Source of the DNA: JAMXLO01 sp035511435
GTDB taxonomy: Bacteria; Pseudomonadota; Alphaproteobacteria; Acetobacterales; Acetobacteraceae
Direction of reading: 5' to 3'
DNA length: 23,371 nucleotides
NCBI GenBank assembly: GCA_035511435.1
Contig: DATKFJ010000226.1
Span: forward strand, 1 to 23,371
Positions 8,031 through 14,442 of the stretch are shown one piece after another. Both the position numbers and the translations under genes were made by a program. Positions within the stretch are counted from its first letter, which is position 1. Each line of letters starts with the position of its first letter. Below the pieces are notes generated by a model. The model searched no databases. It had not been told where the DNA came from and was given only the letters and a program-made list of their open reading frames with translations.

Positions 8031-10037
8031 CTACAGCTTCACACGCACGCCGGCGAGGAACGACGGCCCCGGTGTCTGATACCCGTTCACCGGCTCGAAA
8101 CGCGAATAGAACAGGTTGCGGCCGTTGGCGTATAGCTGCACGTGTGGCGCGACATCGTACGTGACGGTCAGATTGGCGATCAGCCCATCCGGCGATGCCA
8201 CGATGGTGCCGGTGGAATTGCCGTTGTCGTCCACCAGGAAGTCCTGGAACGCGCCCGTGAACAGCAACTCCGGCACAATGCTCAAGCCTGCAATCGGCGT
8301 GATCGTCGCATCGAACGACGCGGTATTCTGCGGCCGGCGCAGCAGCCGCGAACCGGCATCGGCATTCTGCGCATCGGTAAACGTGTAGGTGGCGTCCAGC
8401 AGCAGCCAACCCGCGGGATGCAGCGTCAGCTCCGTCTCCACGCCCTGGATATGCGCAGAGCCGATGTTGACCGCGGTATCCACCGGCACGAGTTGCGCGA
8501 CGATCAGGTTCTGTATCTGCTCGTTGAAGTACGTGGCGGTGAAACTGACGAAATCACTCCGCGCGAATGCATCGAGTGTGGTGGTGAAGCCGGCCTCCCA
8601 GCCTTGCGCGCTTTCCGGCTTCAGATTGGGATTGCCGATATAGCCGAACGAATCCACGCCAAAGCGGTCGAACAGCGAGGGTGCGCGGAACGCGGTGCCG
8701 TAGGCTGCCTTGAACCGCGTGTCGAGCTCCGGCACGTTCAGCACCGCGCCAAGCCGCCAGGTGAACGGCGAGTTGTTGTCAACCCAGTCCTGGCGGACCT
8801 GCCCGGTCAGCGTCAGCCGCTGCAACAGCGTGGACTGCAATCCGGCATACGTCGCGTTGTCGGTCATCGCGGCCCTGGCGCCCTGATTGAAAGGAAAGCC
8901 GCCGGACGACGAAATCACCTTCACATTGATGTTGTCGGCGGTGTGCTCATAGCCGAACGTCAGATCGGTCGCCGACAGCATCGGTGCATTCATCAGGTCG
9001 CCGAGATGCACCGTGTTGTTCCATTGCAGGTCGGTGCGATACGAGTGATAGCGCGAGTCGTTGCTGGCCTGATTGGGGTCGAGCGGATTGAGTGTCTCGG
9101 TGTACTGCCTGTCGCCTTGCAGGCGGCCGAGATACACGCTGGTTTCGTACGTGCCATTGAACAGCTTCGACGCCACGCCGATGCGGCCAAGCAATTCGTC
9201 ATCCTGCCCGGTGGAATTGCTGTCGTCGAATGTCGGATCGCCCAGTGCGTTGAAGCCGAACAGCGCCTGCCTGGCACGCAGAAACACCGAGAACCGGGTA
9301 CCGTCGATCGGCGTGTAGCCCAGATTGATCGTTCCGACCATCGCGCGGAATCCGTCGGGCACACCGGTATAGATGCTCTCGCGCTGCGGTGTGGTGTCGT
9401 AGCCGCGTTCGGATTGCGATTCGAAGGTAGCCGAGTAGTCCAGGCCGTCTGCGATGCCGGATGCGTTGACGTAGCCCTGGATCTGCTTTGGATATCCGCC
9501 GGCCAGATCGCCGGTGAAATGCAAACCTTGTTCGTGGCCCTGGCGCGAAATCAGATTGATCACCCCGCCGATCGCGCCCGAGCCATACAGCGCGGCCATC
9601 GGACCGCGAATCACCTCGATGCGTTCGACATCGGCGAGTGTATCGACGCCGAAGTTGAACGCGCCCGAGGAATCGGATGCATCGTTCAGCGGCATGCCGT
9701 CACGCAGCACCAGCACGTGGTTGGAGTCGGTGCCGCGGACGAACACGCTGGCATTGCCGCCCGGGCCCCCGGACTGGCTGACACGCACGCCCGGGACGGC
9801 GGAGAGTGCGTCGGTCAGCGTCGTGTAGCCACGGTCGTCGATGGTCTGTCGATCGATCACCGTGACGCCGGCGGGAATATCGACCACCGGTGTCGGTATG
9901 CGCGTGGCGGTAACGACGATTTCCTGAGTTGGCGTCATGGGGTCATCGGCGAAGGCTGGCGTGGCAGCGGCGATAACCGCCACTGCTGCGAACGCAATGA
10001 CACGGGTGACGGGCTTATTGAACTGGCAACTGCGCAC
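8031..10037 (-). CDS. btuB: TonB-dependent vitamin B12 receptor
   Basis: The product has 668 residues from a GTG start. That start is fixed by GGAGGA placed 6 bases before it and by the signal peptide it creates: basic n-region with NKPVTR, hydrophobic VIAFAAVAVIAAA, cleavage after TPAFA. The frame stays open another 148 codons upstream only because it runs through the riboswitch. The mature N-terminus has a BtuB-like TonB box, QEIVVTATR. The plug domain follows (about 50-165: LTDALSAVPGVRV, FVRGTDSNHVLVLRDGMPLN, VERIEVIRGPMAALYGSGAI, GGVINLIS), then a 22-strand-type barrel ending in GPSFLAGVRVKL. Barrel motifs such as YGTAFRAPSLFDRFG and NPNLKPESAQGWE are present. Location is the outer membrane, transporting cobalamins with TonB-ExbBD energy. 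The cobalamin riboswitch in its leader makes the substrate call strong. No btuFCD or cob genes are present here. Confidence 0.93.
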   Translation of the reverse strand: MRSCQFNKPVTRVIAFAAVAVIAAATPAFADDPMTPTQEIVVTATRIPTPVVDIPAGVTVIDRQTIDDRGYTTLTDALSAVPGVRVSQSGGPGGNASVFVRGTDSNHVLVLRDGMPLNDASDSSGAFNFGVDTLADVERIEVIRGPMAALYGSGAIGGVINLISRQGHEQGLHFTGDLAGGYPKQIQGYVNASGIADGLDYSATFESQSERGYDTTPQRESIYTGVPDGFRAMVGTINLGYTPIDGTRFSVFLRARQALFGFNALGDPTFDDSNSTGQDDELLGRIGVASKLFNGTYETSVYLGRLQGDRQYTETLNPLDPNQASNDSRYHSYRTDLQWNNTVHLGDLMNAPMLSATDLTFGYEHTADNINVKVISSSGGFPFNQGARAAMTDNATYAGLQSTLLQRLTLTGQVRQDWVDNNSPFTWRLGAVLNVPELDTRFKAAYGTAFRAPSLFDRFGVDSFGYIGNPNLKPESAQGWEAGFTTTLDAFARSDFVSFTATYFNEQIQNLIVAQLVPVDTAVNIGSAHIQGVETELTLHPAGWLLLDATYTFTDAQNADAGSRLLRRPQNTASFDATITPIAGLSIVPELLFTGAFQDFLVDDNGNSTGTIVASPDGLIANLTVTYDVAPHVQLYANGRNLFYSRFEPVNGYQTPGPSFLAGVRVKL

Positions 10038-10084
10038 GCCGGTCCTCCATCGACAGTGAGTCGACAACCCGCCCGGAGGGTTCA
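10038..10084 (-). promoter_or_regulatory. btuB ribosome site and putative riboswitch expression platform
   Basis: On the minus strand the ribosome site GGAGG (plus-strand 10044-10048) can pair with CCCTCC (plus-strand 10075-10080). The same CCCTCC can instead pair with the GGGGG just upstream in GGGGGTGAACCCTCC. A small hairpin, TCGAC-TCACT-GTCGA (10050-10064), sits directly beside the ribosome site. This arrangement fits translational on/off control by the aptamer. The pairing is read by eye and was not computed. Confidence 0.5.
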
Positions 10085-10130
10085 CCCCCGCTGCACCGGT
10101 ACACCCCGTCCGCCGCGCGCGCGCAGTCTC

Positions 10131-10295
10131 GACACCGGCCGGTCTCCTGGCTCGCGGGTCCTCGTCCGGTTCCGCCTTCTCGCCCCAAGGGAAGCAGTCA
10201 GGGCAATGGCACGTTGGAACCCGACTCGCCGCGCACAGTTGCGGGGACAGCAGCTTTTCGCTTTCCCGTTTCAGCCCTTGCGGGCCACCGGCGTC
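10131..10295 (-). promoter_or_regulatory. Cobalamin (AdoCbl) riboswitch in the btuB leader
   Basis: Read on the minus strand, the segment contains the class landmarks in order: GTGGCCCGCAAGGGCTGAAA, then CGGGAAAGCG, then CTGCTGTCCCCGCAACTGTG, and the B12 box GAGCCAGGAGACCGGCC near the 3' end. A closing stem P1 can be drawn between GACGCCGGT (10295-10287) and GCCGGTGTC (10139-10131) with two G-U pairs. It ends about 95 bases before the btuB GTG. Cobalamin binding would be expected to lower BtuB synthesis. The 5' end lies only 35 bp from the start of the divergent CoA-transferase gene, so the btuB promoter must lie at or inside the start of that gene. Confidence 0.95.
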
Positions 10296-10329
10296 TGGAC
10301 CCAGACTAACGGATCCTAAAGAGTACGCA

Positions 10330-11550
10330 ATGATCCAGCACATCGACTTCGAACCGAACGCCCGCGCGCCGCTGGACGGCATCCGTGTGGTCGATCTGTC
10401 GCGCCTTGTGGCCGGCAACATGCTAAGCCTGCAGCTCGCCGACCAGGGCGCCGAAGTCATCAAGATCGAGGACCCGCGCATCGGCGATCCGCTGCGTGCC
10501 TGGCGCGTAAAAGGTCTAAGCCTGCATTGGAAAGTCTATGCGCGGAACAAGAAGAGCCTGGCGCTGAATCTGCGTCCGCAGGCAGGACGCGATGCGCTGA
10601 TGGACCTGCTCGCGCAGAGCAACGTGCTGATCGAGAACTATCGTCCTGGCACCCTGGAACAGATGGGACTTGGACCGGATGTGCTGCATGTGCGCAATCC
10701 GAAGCTGATCGTCGTGCGCATCACCGGCTTCGGCCAGGATGGACCGTACCGCGACCGTCCGGGCTTCGGCACGCTGGTCGAGGCGATGTCGGGGTTCGCC
10801 GCAAAGAACGGCTTCGGCGACCGGCCGCCGGTGCTGCCGCCGCTGGCGTTGGCCGACATGGTCGCCGGTCTGTACGGCGCCTATGCGGTGATGATCGCAT
10901 TGCGTGTTGCCGAACAGGGCGGCAACGGCCAGGTGATCGACCTTCCCCTGCTTGATCCGATCATTTCCATCCTCGGCCCGGAGGCGGCGAGCTACCATGT
11001 GTCGGGCGAGAAGCCTCAGCGCACCGGCAGCCGTTCGCTGACCACGTCGCCGCGCAATGTGTACGCGACAAAGGATGGCCGGTACATTGCGATTTCCGCG
11101 TCGATCCAGGCGATGGCCGAACGCGTGTTCCGTGCCATCGGCAAGCCGGAGATGATCGACGATCCGCGCTTCCGCACCAACACCGACCGCGTTCGCAACA
11201 TCGACGAATGCGACGGCGCGGTGGCCGCATTCATCGCGGAACGCACGCTGGACGACGCCATGGCGGTGTTCCAGGCAGCAGAGGTCACCGCCAATCCGGT
11301 ATACGAGATCGATCAGTTGATCGCGGACGAGCACATTGAGGCGCGTGGCGTGATCGTGGAGGCGCCGGACGATGAGGCGGGATCGGTGTTGATGCACAAC
11401 GTCATCCCGCGCCTGTCCGATACGCCCGGCAAGCTGCGCCGCCCCGCCCCAACCCTCGGCCAGCACACCGGCGAGGTACTCGACGCGATCGGCTATTCCG
11501 CCGAACGCATCGCCGGCTTGGCAGCCGACGGGGTGGTGAAGCAGGGCTGA
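10330..11550 (+). CDS. Family III (CaiB/BaiF/Frc-type) CoA-transferase
   Basis: The 406-residue length and the sequence LDGIRVVDLSRLVAGNMLSL identify a family III CoA-transferase. Further motifs are DQGAEVIKIEDP, GDPLR, RNKKSLALNL, ADVLIENYRPG-like SNVLIENYRPGTLE, and ITGFGQDGPYRDRPGF. The catalytic aspartate that forms the acyl-CoA anhydride is D176 in PLALADMVAGLYGA. These enzymes move CoA between carboxylic acids such as succinate, formate, oxalate, carnitine or itaconate. The start follows AAAGAG at a suitable distance. A CitE-like CoA-ester lyase follows 415 bp downstream on the same strand, a pairing used for C-C cleavage of a dicarboxylic or methyl-branched acid after CoA activation. 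The substrate cannot be assigned. Confidence 0.9.
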   Translation: MIQHIDFEPNARAPLDGIRVVDLSRLVAGNMLSLQLADQGAEVIKIEDPRIGDPLRAWRVKGLSLHWKVYARNKKSLALNLRPQAGRDALMDLLAQSNVLIENYRPGTLEQMGLGPDVLHVRNPKLIVVRITGFGQDGPYRDRPGFGTLVEAMSGFAAKNGFGDRPPVLPPLALADMVAGLYGAYAVMIALRVAEQGGNGQVIDLPLLDPIISILGPEAASYHVSGEKPQRTGSRSLTTSPRNVYATKDGRYIAISASIQAMAERVFRAIGKPEMIDDPRFRTNTDRVRNIDECDGAVAAFIAERTLDDAMAVFQAAEVTANPVYEIDQLIADEHIEARGVIVEAPDDEAGSVLMHNVIPRLSDTPGKLRRPAPTLGQHTGEVLDAIGYSAERIAGLAADGVVKQG

Positions 11551-11633
11551 CGGCGCATCCCCACACCCTGCCCACGGTCATTGTTAGGCGCATGGCGACG
11601 CAGCAATCTCGGCCCAGTACGGCACCGCCGATG

Positions 11634-11663
11634 CCAGACCCACACGTCCCAGACCCACACGTC
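11634..11663. repeat. Perfect 15-bp tandem duplication
   Basis: ccagacccacacgtc occurs twice back to back (11634-11648, 11649-11663). It lies in the gap between the CoA-transferase and the lyase and touches the stop codon of the GIY-YIG relic, which reads towards it from the right. Confidence 0.9.
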
Positions 11664-11867
11664 AACACAGACCGTCGTGCAGGTCCCGCCAGTCCGGATT
11701 GATCCCATCGATCAGCGCGGTCTTCCTGCGTCGAGCTCCACCCGAGATCTGCTTCTCCCGCGCAATCGCTGCAACCACATCACCGGTCCCCTCAAAGACC
11801 ACTGCTGCCGGTGAAGAGTACCATGCCGATCGTAGGTCATGACATGCACGAAGTATCCCTGCGCCAT
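11662..11867 (-). pseudogene. Degraded GIY-YIG (URI/UPF0213-like) nuclease
   Basis: Two frames on the minus strand each carry part of a small GIY-YIG nuclease. From the ATG at 11867 one frame reads MAQGYFVHVMTYDRHGTL, equivalent to the family N-terminus GY-x-YIM-x-(R/N)xGTLY. A different frame then reads AAIAREKQISGGARRRKTAL followed by IDGINPDWRDLHDGL, the typical C-terminus (AIAREKQ-x-K, ALI-x-x-NPxWRDLY). The intervening 25-30 residues with the GVTxDLxxRxxEH catalytic region are missing. The gene has therefore lost its active centre and its frame, and should not make a functional protein. It lies antisense inside the 415-bp gap between the CoA-transferase and lyase genes. It probably inserted there or was a former neighbour. 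Confidence 0.75.
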
Positions 11868-11965
11868 TGGCACGAGATTGCTTCATCGCTACGCTCCTCG
11901 CAGCGACAGGGGAACCGGCACGCTGCCGGCTGCGCTCCGCACATCAACAACGGGAAACTCCAACC

Positions 11966-12862
11966 ATGCGTGACGACCTTCCCTCCTGGCGCTCACTCCT
12001 GTTCGTGCCGGTCACCGCCGAAAAATTCGTCCGCACCGGTGCGGATCGCGGCGCGGACGGTATCATCCTCGATCTTGAAGACGCCGTCGCACCCTCGCAG
12101 AAAGACCACGCCCGAACGCTGATCGCCGACGCGATCCCCCAGGTGTCACGCAACGGCGCCGATGTGCTGGTGCGAGTGAACCGCCCATGGCGCCTGCTGG
12201 TGCGCGATCTGGAAGCCGCGGTGATCCCTGGTGTCGCCGCCCTGATGCTCACCAAGGTGGACAGCCCGGAACACGTGCACGCCTGCGCCGACATCGTACA
12301 GGAACTCGAAGCCGAACGCGGACTGCCATCGGGCAAAATCCAGTTCGTCGTGCTGGTCGAAACCGCCGCCGGCTTCTTTCGCATTGAAGCGATCGCCAAA
12401 GCGCATCCGCGTGTCGTGGCGCTCAGCCTGGGCACGGAAGATTTCACCGCCGATGTCGGCATGTTGCCCGACCCCGACGCCTTGCTGTATCCCAAGCAGC
12501 ACACGCTGTTCGCCGCGCGGGCCGCGGGCATTCTGCCGATGGGCTTTGTCGGCTCGATCGCAGACTTCCGTGACCAGGACGCATTCCGCGCCATCGTCCG
12601 CCGCTCGAAACGCCTGGGCTTCGCCGGCGCCAGCGCGATCCACCCACTCCAGGTGCCGGTGCTGAACGAGGAATTCTCGCCAACCACCGCGGAAGTCGAA
12701 CGTGCCGAACGGATGATCGCTGCCTACGACGCGGCCTTCGCTCAAGGCCTCGGTGCGGTGCAGTTCGAAGGCGCGATGATCGACGTCCCGGTCGTGCAGC
12801 GGGCGCAGAACGTGATCGCGCGCGCGGCGGCAATCCGAAAACGCACCCAACGAACCGGCTAA
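11966..12862 (+). CDS. HpcH/HpaI-type CoA-ester lyase (CitE-like)
   Basis: The 298-residue product begins MRDDLPSWRSLLFVP; an in-frame TTG/ATG further up would only translate non-conserved sequence, so this start is preferred. Family motifs: LLFVP (12-15), DGIILDLEDAVAP (31-43), LVRVNRPW with substrate-binding R70, VVLVETAAGF with metal ligand E132, SLGTEDFTADVG with E158/D159, LFAARAAGILPMGFVGSIAD, and GASAIHPLQVPVLNEEFSP. This is the CitE-like subgroup that cleaves malyl-CoA, citramalyl-CoA or 3-hydroxy-acyl-CoA esters with Mg2+. With the upstream family III CoA-transferase it could activate and then cleave a hydroxy-dicarboxylic acid. No citrate-lyase alpha or gamma subunits are present, so it is not classical citrate lyase. 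Confidence 0.9.
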   Translation: MRDDLPSWRSLLFVPVTAEKFVRTGADRGADGIILDLEDAVAPSQKDHARTLIADAIPQVSRNGADVLVRVNRPWRLLVRDLEAAVIPGVAALMLTKVDSPEHVHACADIVQELEAERGLPSGKIQFVVLVETAAGFFRIEAIAKAHPRVVALSLGTEDFTADVGMLPDPDALLYPKQHTLFAARAAGILPMGFVGSIADFRDQDAFRAIVRRSKRLGFAGASAIHPLQVPVLNEEFSPTTAEVERAERMIAAYDAAFAQGLGAVQFEGAMIDVPVVQRAQNVIARAAAIRKRTQRTG

Positions 12863-13084
12863 CGGAATCAGCGATCCGGCGCGATCCGGGATCCAGGCAC
12901 GCACCAAGTCGGCCGCGCGAGGCAACGGCATCCCCTCGCAGCATCCCCACGCGATCGCAATGCGATTTCAGCGTCGCGAGTGCCGGCTTTGCCGCGAAGG
13001 CGCGGTGAAGCGAGCCACTTCACAACACCGGCAATGCCACAAATTCGGCCACTTCCGATCCGATGCAGGCAGCGTTACGCCCCC

Positions 13085-13129
13085 GTCATTAAGATTGACG
13101 TCATCAAGACTGACGTCATCGAGAATGCA
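13085..13129. repeat. 15-bp tandem repeat, three copies, containing TGACGTCA palindromes
   Basis: Units are gtcattaagattgac (13085), gtcatcaagactgac (13100) and gtcatcgagaatgca (13115). The junctions create the palindrome TGACGTCA at 13097 and 13112, exactly 15 bp apart. The array ends 17 bp before the ATG of the glycine-zipper lipoprotein, so it is in the leader or promoter. The remainder of the 284-bp gap from 12863 shows no gene. Confidence 0.85.
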
Positions 13130-13146
13130 GAAGGAATCATCAAGCC

Positions 13147-13401
13147 ATGCGAACCGTTATGACCATCGCGGCAGTCGCCAGCCTCAGCCTGCTGGCAGCC
13201 TGCGGCTATAACGAACCGCAGCGCGCCCAGGGCGGCGCCGCGGCCGGCGCGGCTACCGGTGCCGCGGTCGGGATTGTCGGCGGCCCACCCGGCGTAGTCG
13301 TGGGCGGCCTGATCGGCGGTGCCGCCGGCGCTACTGCCGGCGCAACCACCAGCCCGCGCGACGTGAACCTCGGCCCGCCGCCCTGGAGCAACAAGCCGTA
13401 A
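13147..13401 (+). CDS. Small glycine-zipper lipoprotein
   Basis: This 84-residue protein has a lipoprotein signal, MRTVMTIAAVASLSLLAAC, with the lipobox LAAC and cysteine at residue 19. Residues about 28-66 are a glycine-zipper segment (AAAGAATGAAVGIVGG and GGLIGGAAGATAGATT) able to form a helical hairpin in a membrane, as in OsmB/SlyB/17-kDa-antigen-type proteins. The tail SPRDVNLGPPPWSNKP is polar and proline-rich. GAAGGA lies about 12 bases before the ATG. Likely location is the outer membrane or its periplasmic face. Function unknown. It is convergent with the CBS gene, with only 12 bp between the ends. Confidence 0.8.
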   Translation: MRTVMTIAAVASLSLLAACGYNEPQRAQGGAAAGAATGAAVGIVGGPPGVVVGGLIGGAAGATAGATTSPRDVNLGPPPWSNKP

Positions 13402-13413
13402 GAAGTATCGTCG

Positions 13414-13851
13414 TCAGGCCGACCCGGAGACGTAGGCCTTCAGGCTGTCGACCTCGCTTTCCTGTTCCATGATGCGTGCCTTCACCACGTCGCCGATACT
13501 GATCAGACCGACCAGCATGTCACGATCCATCACCGGCATGTGGCGGAAGCGACCGACCGTCATTCTGGTCATCGCTTCCGCCACAGTCGTTTCGGGATGC
13601 GCAACCTGCAGCGCTCGCGTCATCAATTGCCCGGCGGTCATTTCCAGCGTGCGCGTACCGTTGGCCGCCAGGCTGCGCACGATGTCGCGCTCGCTGACAA
13701 TGCCAAGCAACTGCTCGGCGCGATCCATCACGAGTACGGCACCAATGCGATGCTCGGCCAGAACGGCGACGACGTGCTCGATCTTCGCCGTCGGATCGAT
13801 CGTGGTAACCTGGTAACCCTTGTGTTTGAGGATCGCGGCAATCGTCGTCAT
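13414..13851 (-). CDS. CBS-domain pair protein
   Basis: The 145-residue protein consists almost entirely of two CBS domains, about residues 8-65 and 72-130. The first ends in IGAVLVMDRAEQLLGIVSER followed by DIVRSL; the second contains FRHMPVMDRDMLVGLISIGD. Both show the typical hydrophobic-V-x-GIxSxxD pattern. Stand-alone CBS pairs bind adenosine nucleotides (AMP, ATP, NAD) and regulate partner proteins; no partner domain is fused here. The start is very well supported by AAGGAGGA (plus-strand 13860-13867). The 318-bp upstream gap to 14169 holds a strong hairpin and a 19-bp tandem repeat, but no gene. Confidence 0.93.
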   Translation of the reverse strand: MTTIAAILKHKGYQVTTIDPTAKIEHVVAVLAEHRIGAVLVMDRAEQLLGIVSERDIVRSLAANGTRTLEMTAGQLMTRALQVAHPETTVAEAMTRMTVGRFRHMPVMDRDMLVGLISIGDVVKARIMEQESEVDSLKAYVSGSA

Positions 13852-14070
13852 GGCCTTCCTCCTTGGCTGTTTGCCAGGCGGGGGCCCGATCCGGTCACTT
13901 GCGTTGCTCAGTCCGGCCGGATCGCGTCAACCCGCGGCTTGTCGTGGCGCCGATGATGCGCGTTCCAAGGTCACACATGCAACTTGTAGCTGTGCACTGC
14001 ACAATACGGCGGGACGACAGGCATCGCCCCGCTCCAACCATTCAATGCCGATATCGCACCGATGGCCGCC

Positions 14071-14094
14071 TCCCCGCGGGAGCAACCGCGGGGA
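14071..14094 (-). terminator. Perfect 9-bp-stem GC hairpin downstream of DUF1328
   Basis: tccccgcgg (14071-14079) and ccgcgggga (14086-14094) are perfect inverted repeats around the loop gagcaa. It sits about 75 bases past the DUF1328 stop, after the 19-bp tandem repeats, and upstream of the CBS gene on the same strand. There is no T-tract, so termination is inferred from position and stem strength. Confidence 0.5.
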
Positions 14095-14111
14095 AGCGCG
14101 CAAGAACCCCC

Positions 14112-14175
14112 GCTAAAACCCCCGCTCCGCGCTAAAACCCTAGTTCCCCGCTAAAACCCCCGTTCCCCGCTAAAA
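14112..14175. repeat. 19-bp tandem repeat that includes the DUF1328 stop codon
   Basis: The word gctaaaa recurs at 14112, 14131, 14150 and 14169, exactly 19 bp apart. Full units are gctaaaacccccgctccgc, gctaaaaccctagttcccc and gctaaaacccccgttcccc, followed by a partial copy. On the minus strand each copy carries TTTTAGC; the TAG of the rightmost copy (14172-14170) is the real stop of the DUF1328 gene. The array therefore looks like repeated duplication of the gene's 3' end. Confidence 0.9.
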
Positions 14176-14343
14176 TAACGTACTGCCGGCCATCAACCCG
14201 GCCACCAGCAGCACCAGGAACACCACGATCGCGATGAAGAACAGGATGCGCGCGATATCTGCCGAGGCGGCGGAGATACCGCCAAAGCCGAACAGCGCGG
14301 CAACCAGCGAAACCACCAGAAAAAACAGTGCCAATCTCAGCAT
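14170..14343 (-). CDS. DUF1328 (YtjA-like) two-helix membrane peptide
   Basis: This 57-residue protein starts MLRLALFFLVVSLVAALFGF, continues GGISAASADIARILFFIAIV and ends VFLVLLVAGLMAGSTLF. It has two transmembrane helices joined by a short loop with the family's GGI-(S/A)-x-x-(S/A)xxIA signature, which identifies DUF1328/YtjA (PF07043). AGGAG lies about 11 bases before the ATG. Members are found across proteobacteria, often near stress genes, with no known biochemical role. Its last codons run into the 19-bp tandem repeat. It follows the ABC exporter gene on the same strand with a 99-bp gap, so it probably has its own promoter. Confidence 0.88.
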   Translation of the reverse strand: MLRLALFFLVVSLVAALFGFGGISAASADIARILFFIAIVVFLVLLVAGLMAGSTLF

Positions 14344-14442
14344 GACCGTTTCCGCTCCTGCGGGAAGTGATTGATAGGCCGGAAAGATAAGCTATGGCCC
14401 GCAATTCACACGCTCACAGGTGCTTGCGTCGCGAATGCCTGA

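Noticed and set aside
8142..10319. A 725-codon open frame on the plus strand
   Set aside because: It is the antisense shadow of btuB and its riboswitch; the product is rich in H, R, G and Q with no domain pattern, as expected from GC-rich antisense.
10038..10481. Extension of btuB by 148 codons to an ATG at 10481
   Set aside because: It would translate through the cobalamin riboswitch and into the divergent CoA-transferase gene. The GTG at 10037 has a good ribosome site and yields a proper signal peptide.
14132..14404. A 90-codon minus-strand frame
   Set aside because: It is a shadow of the DUF1328 gene (14170-14343), which in the neighbouring frame has an exact family match.
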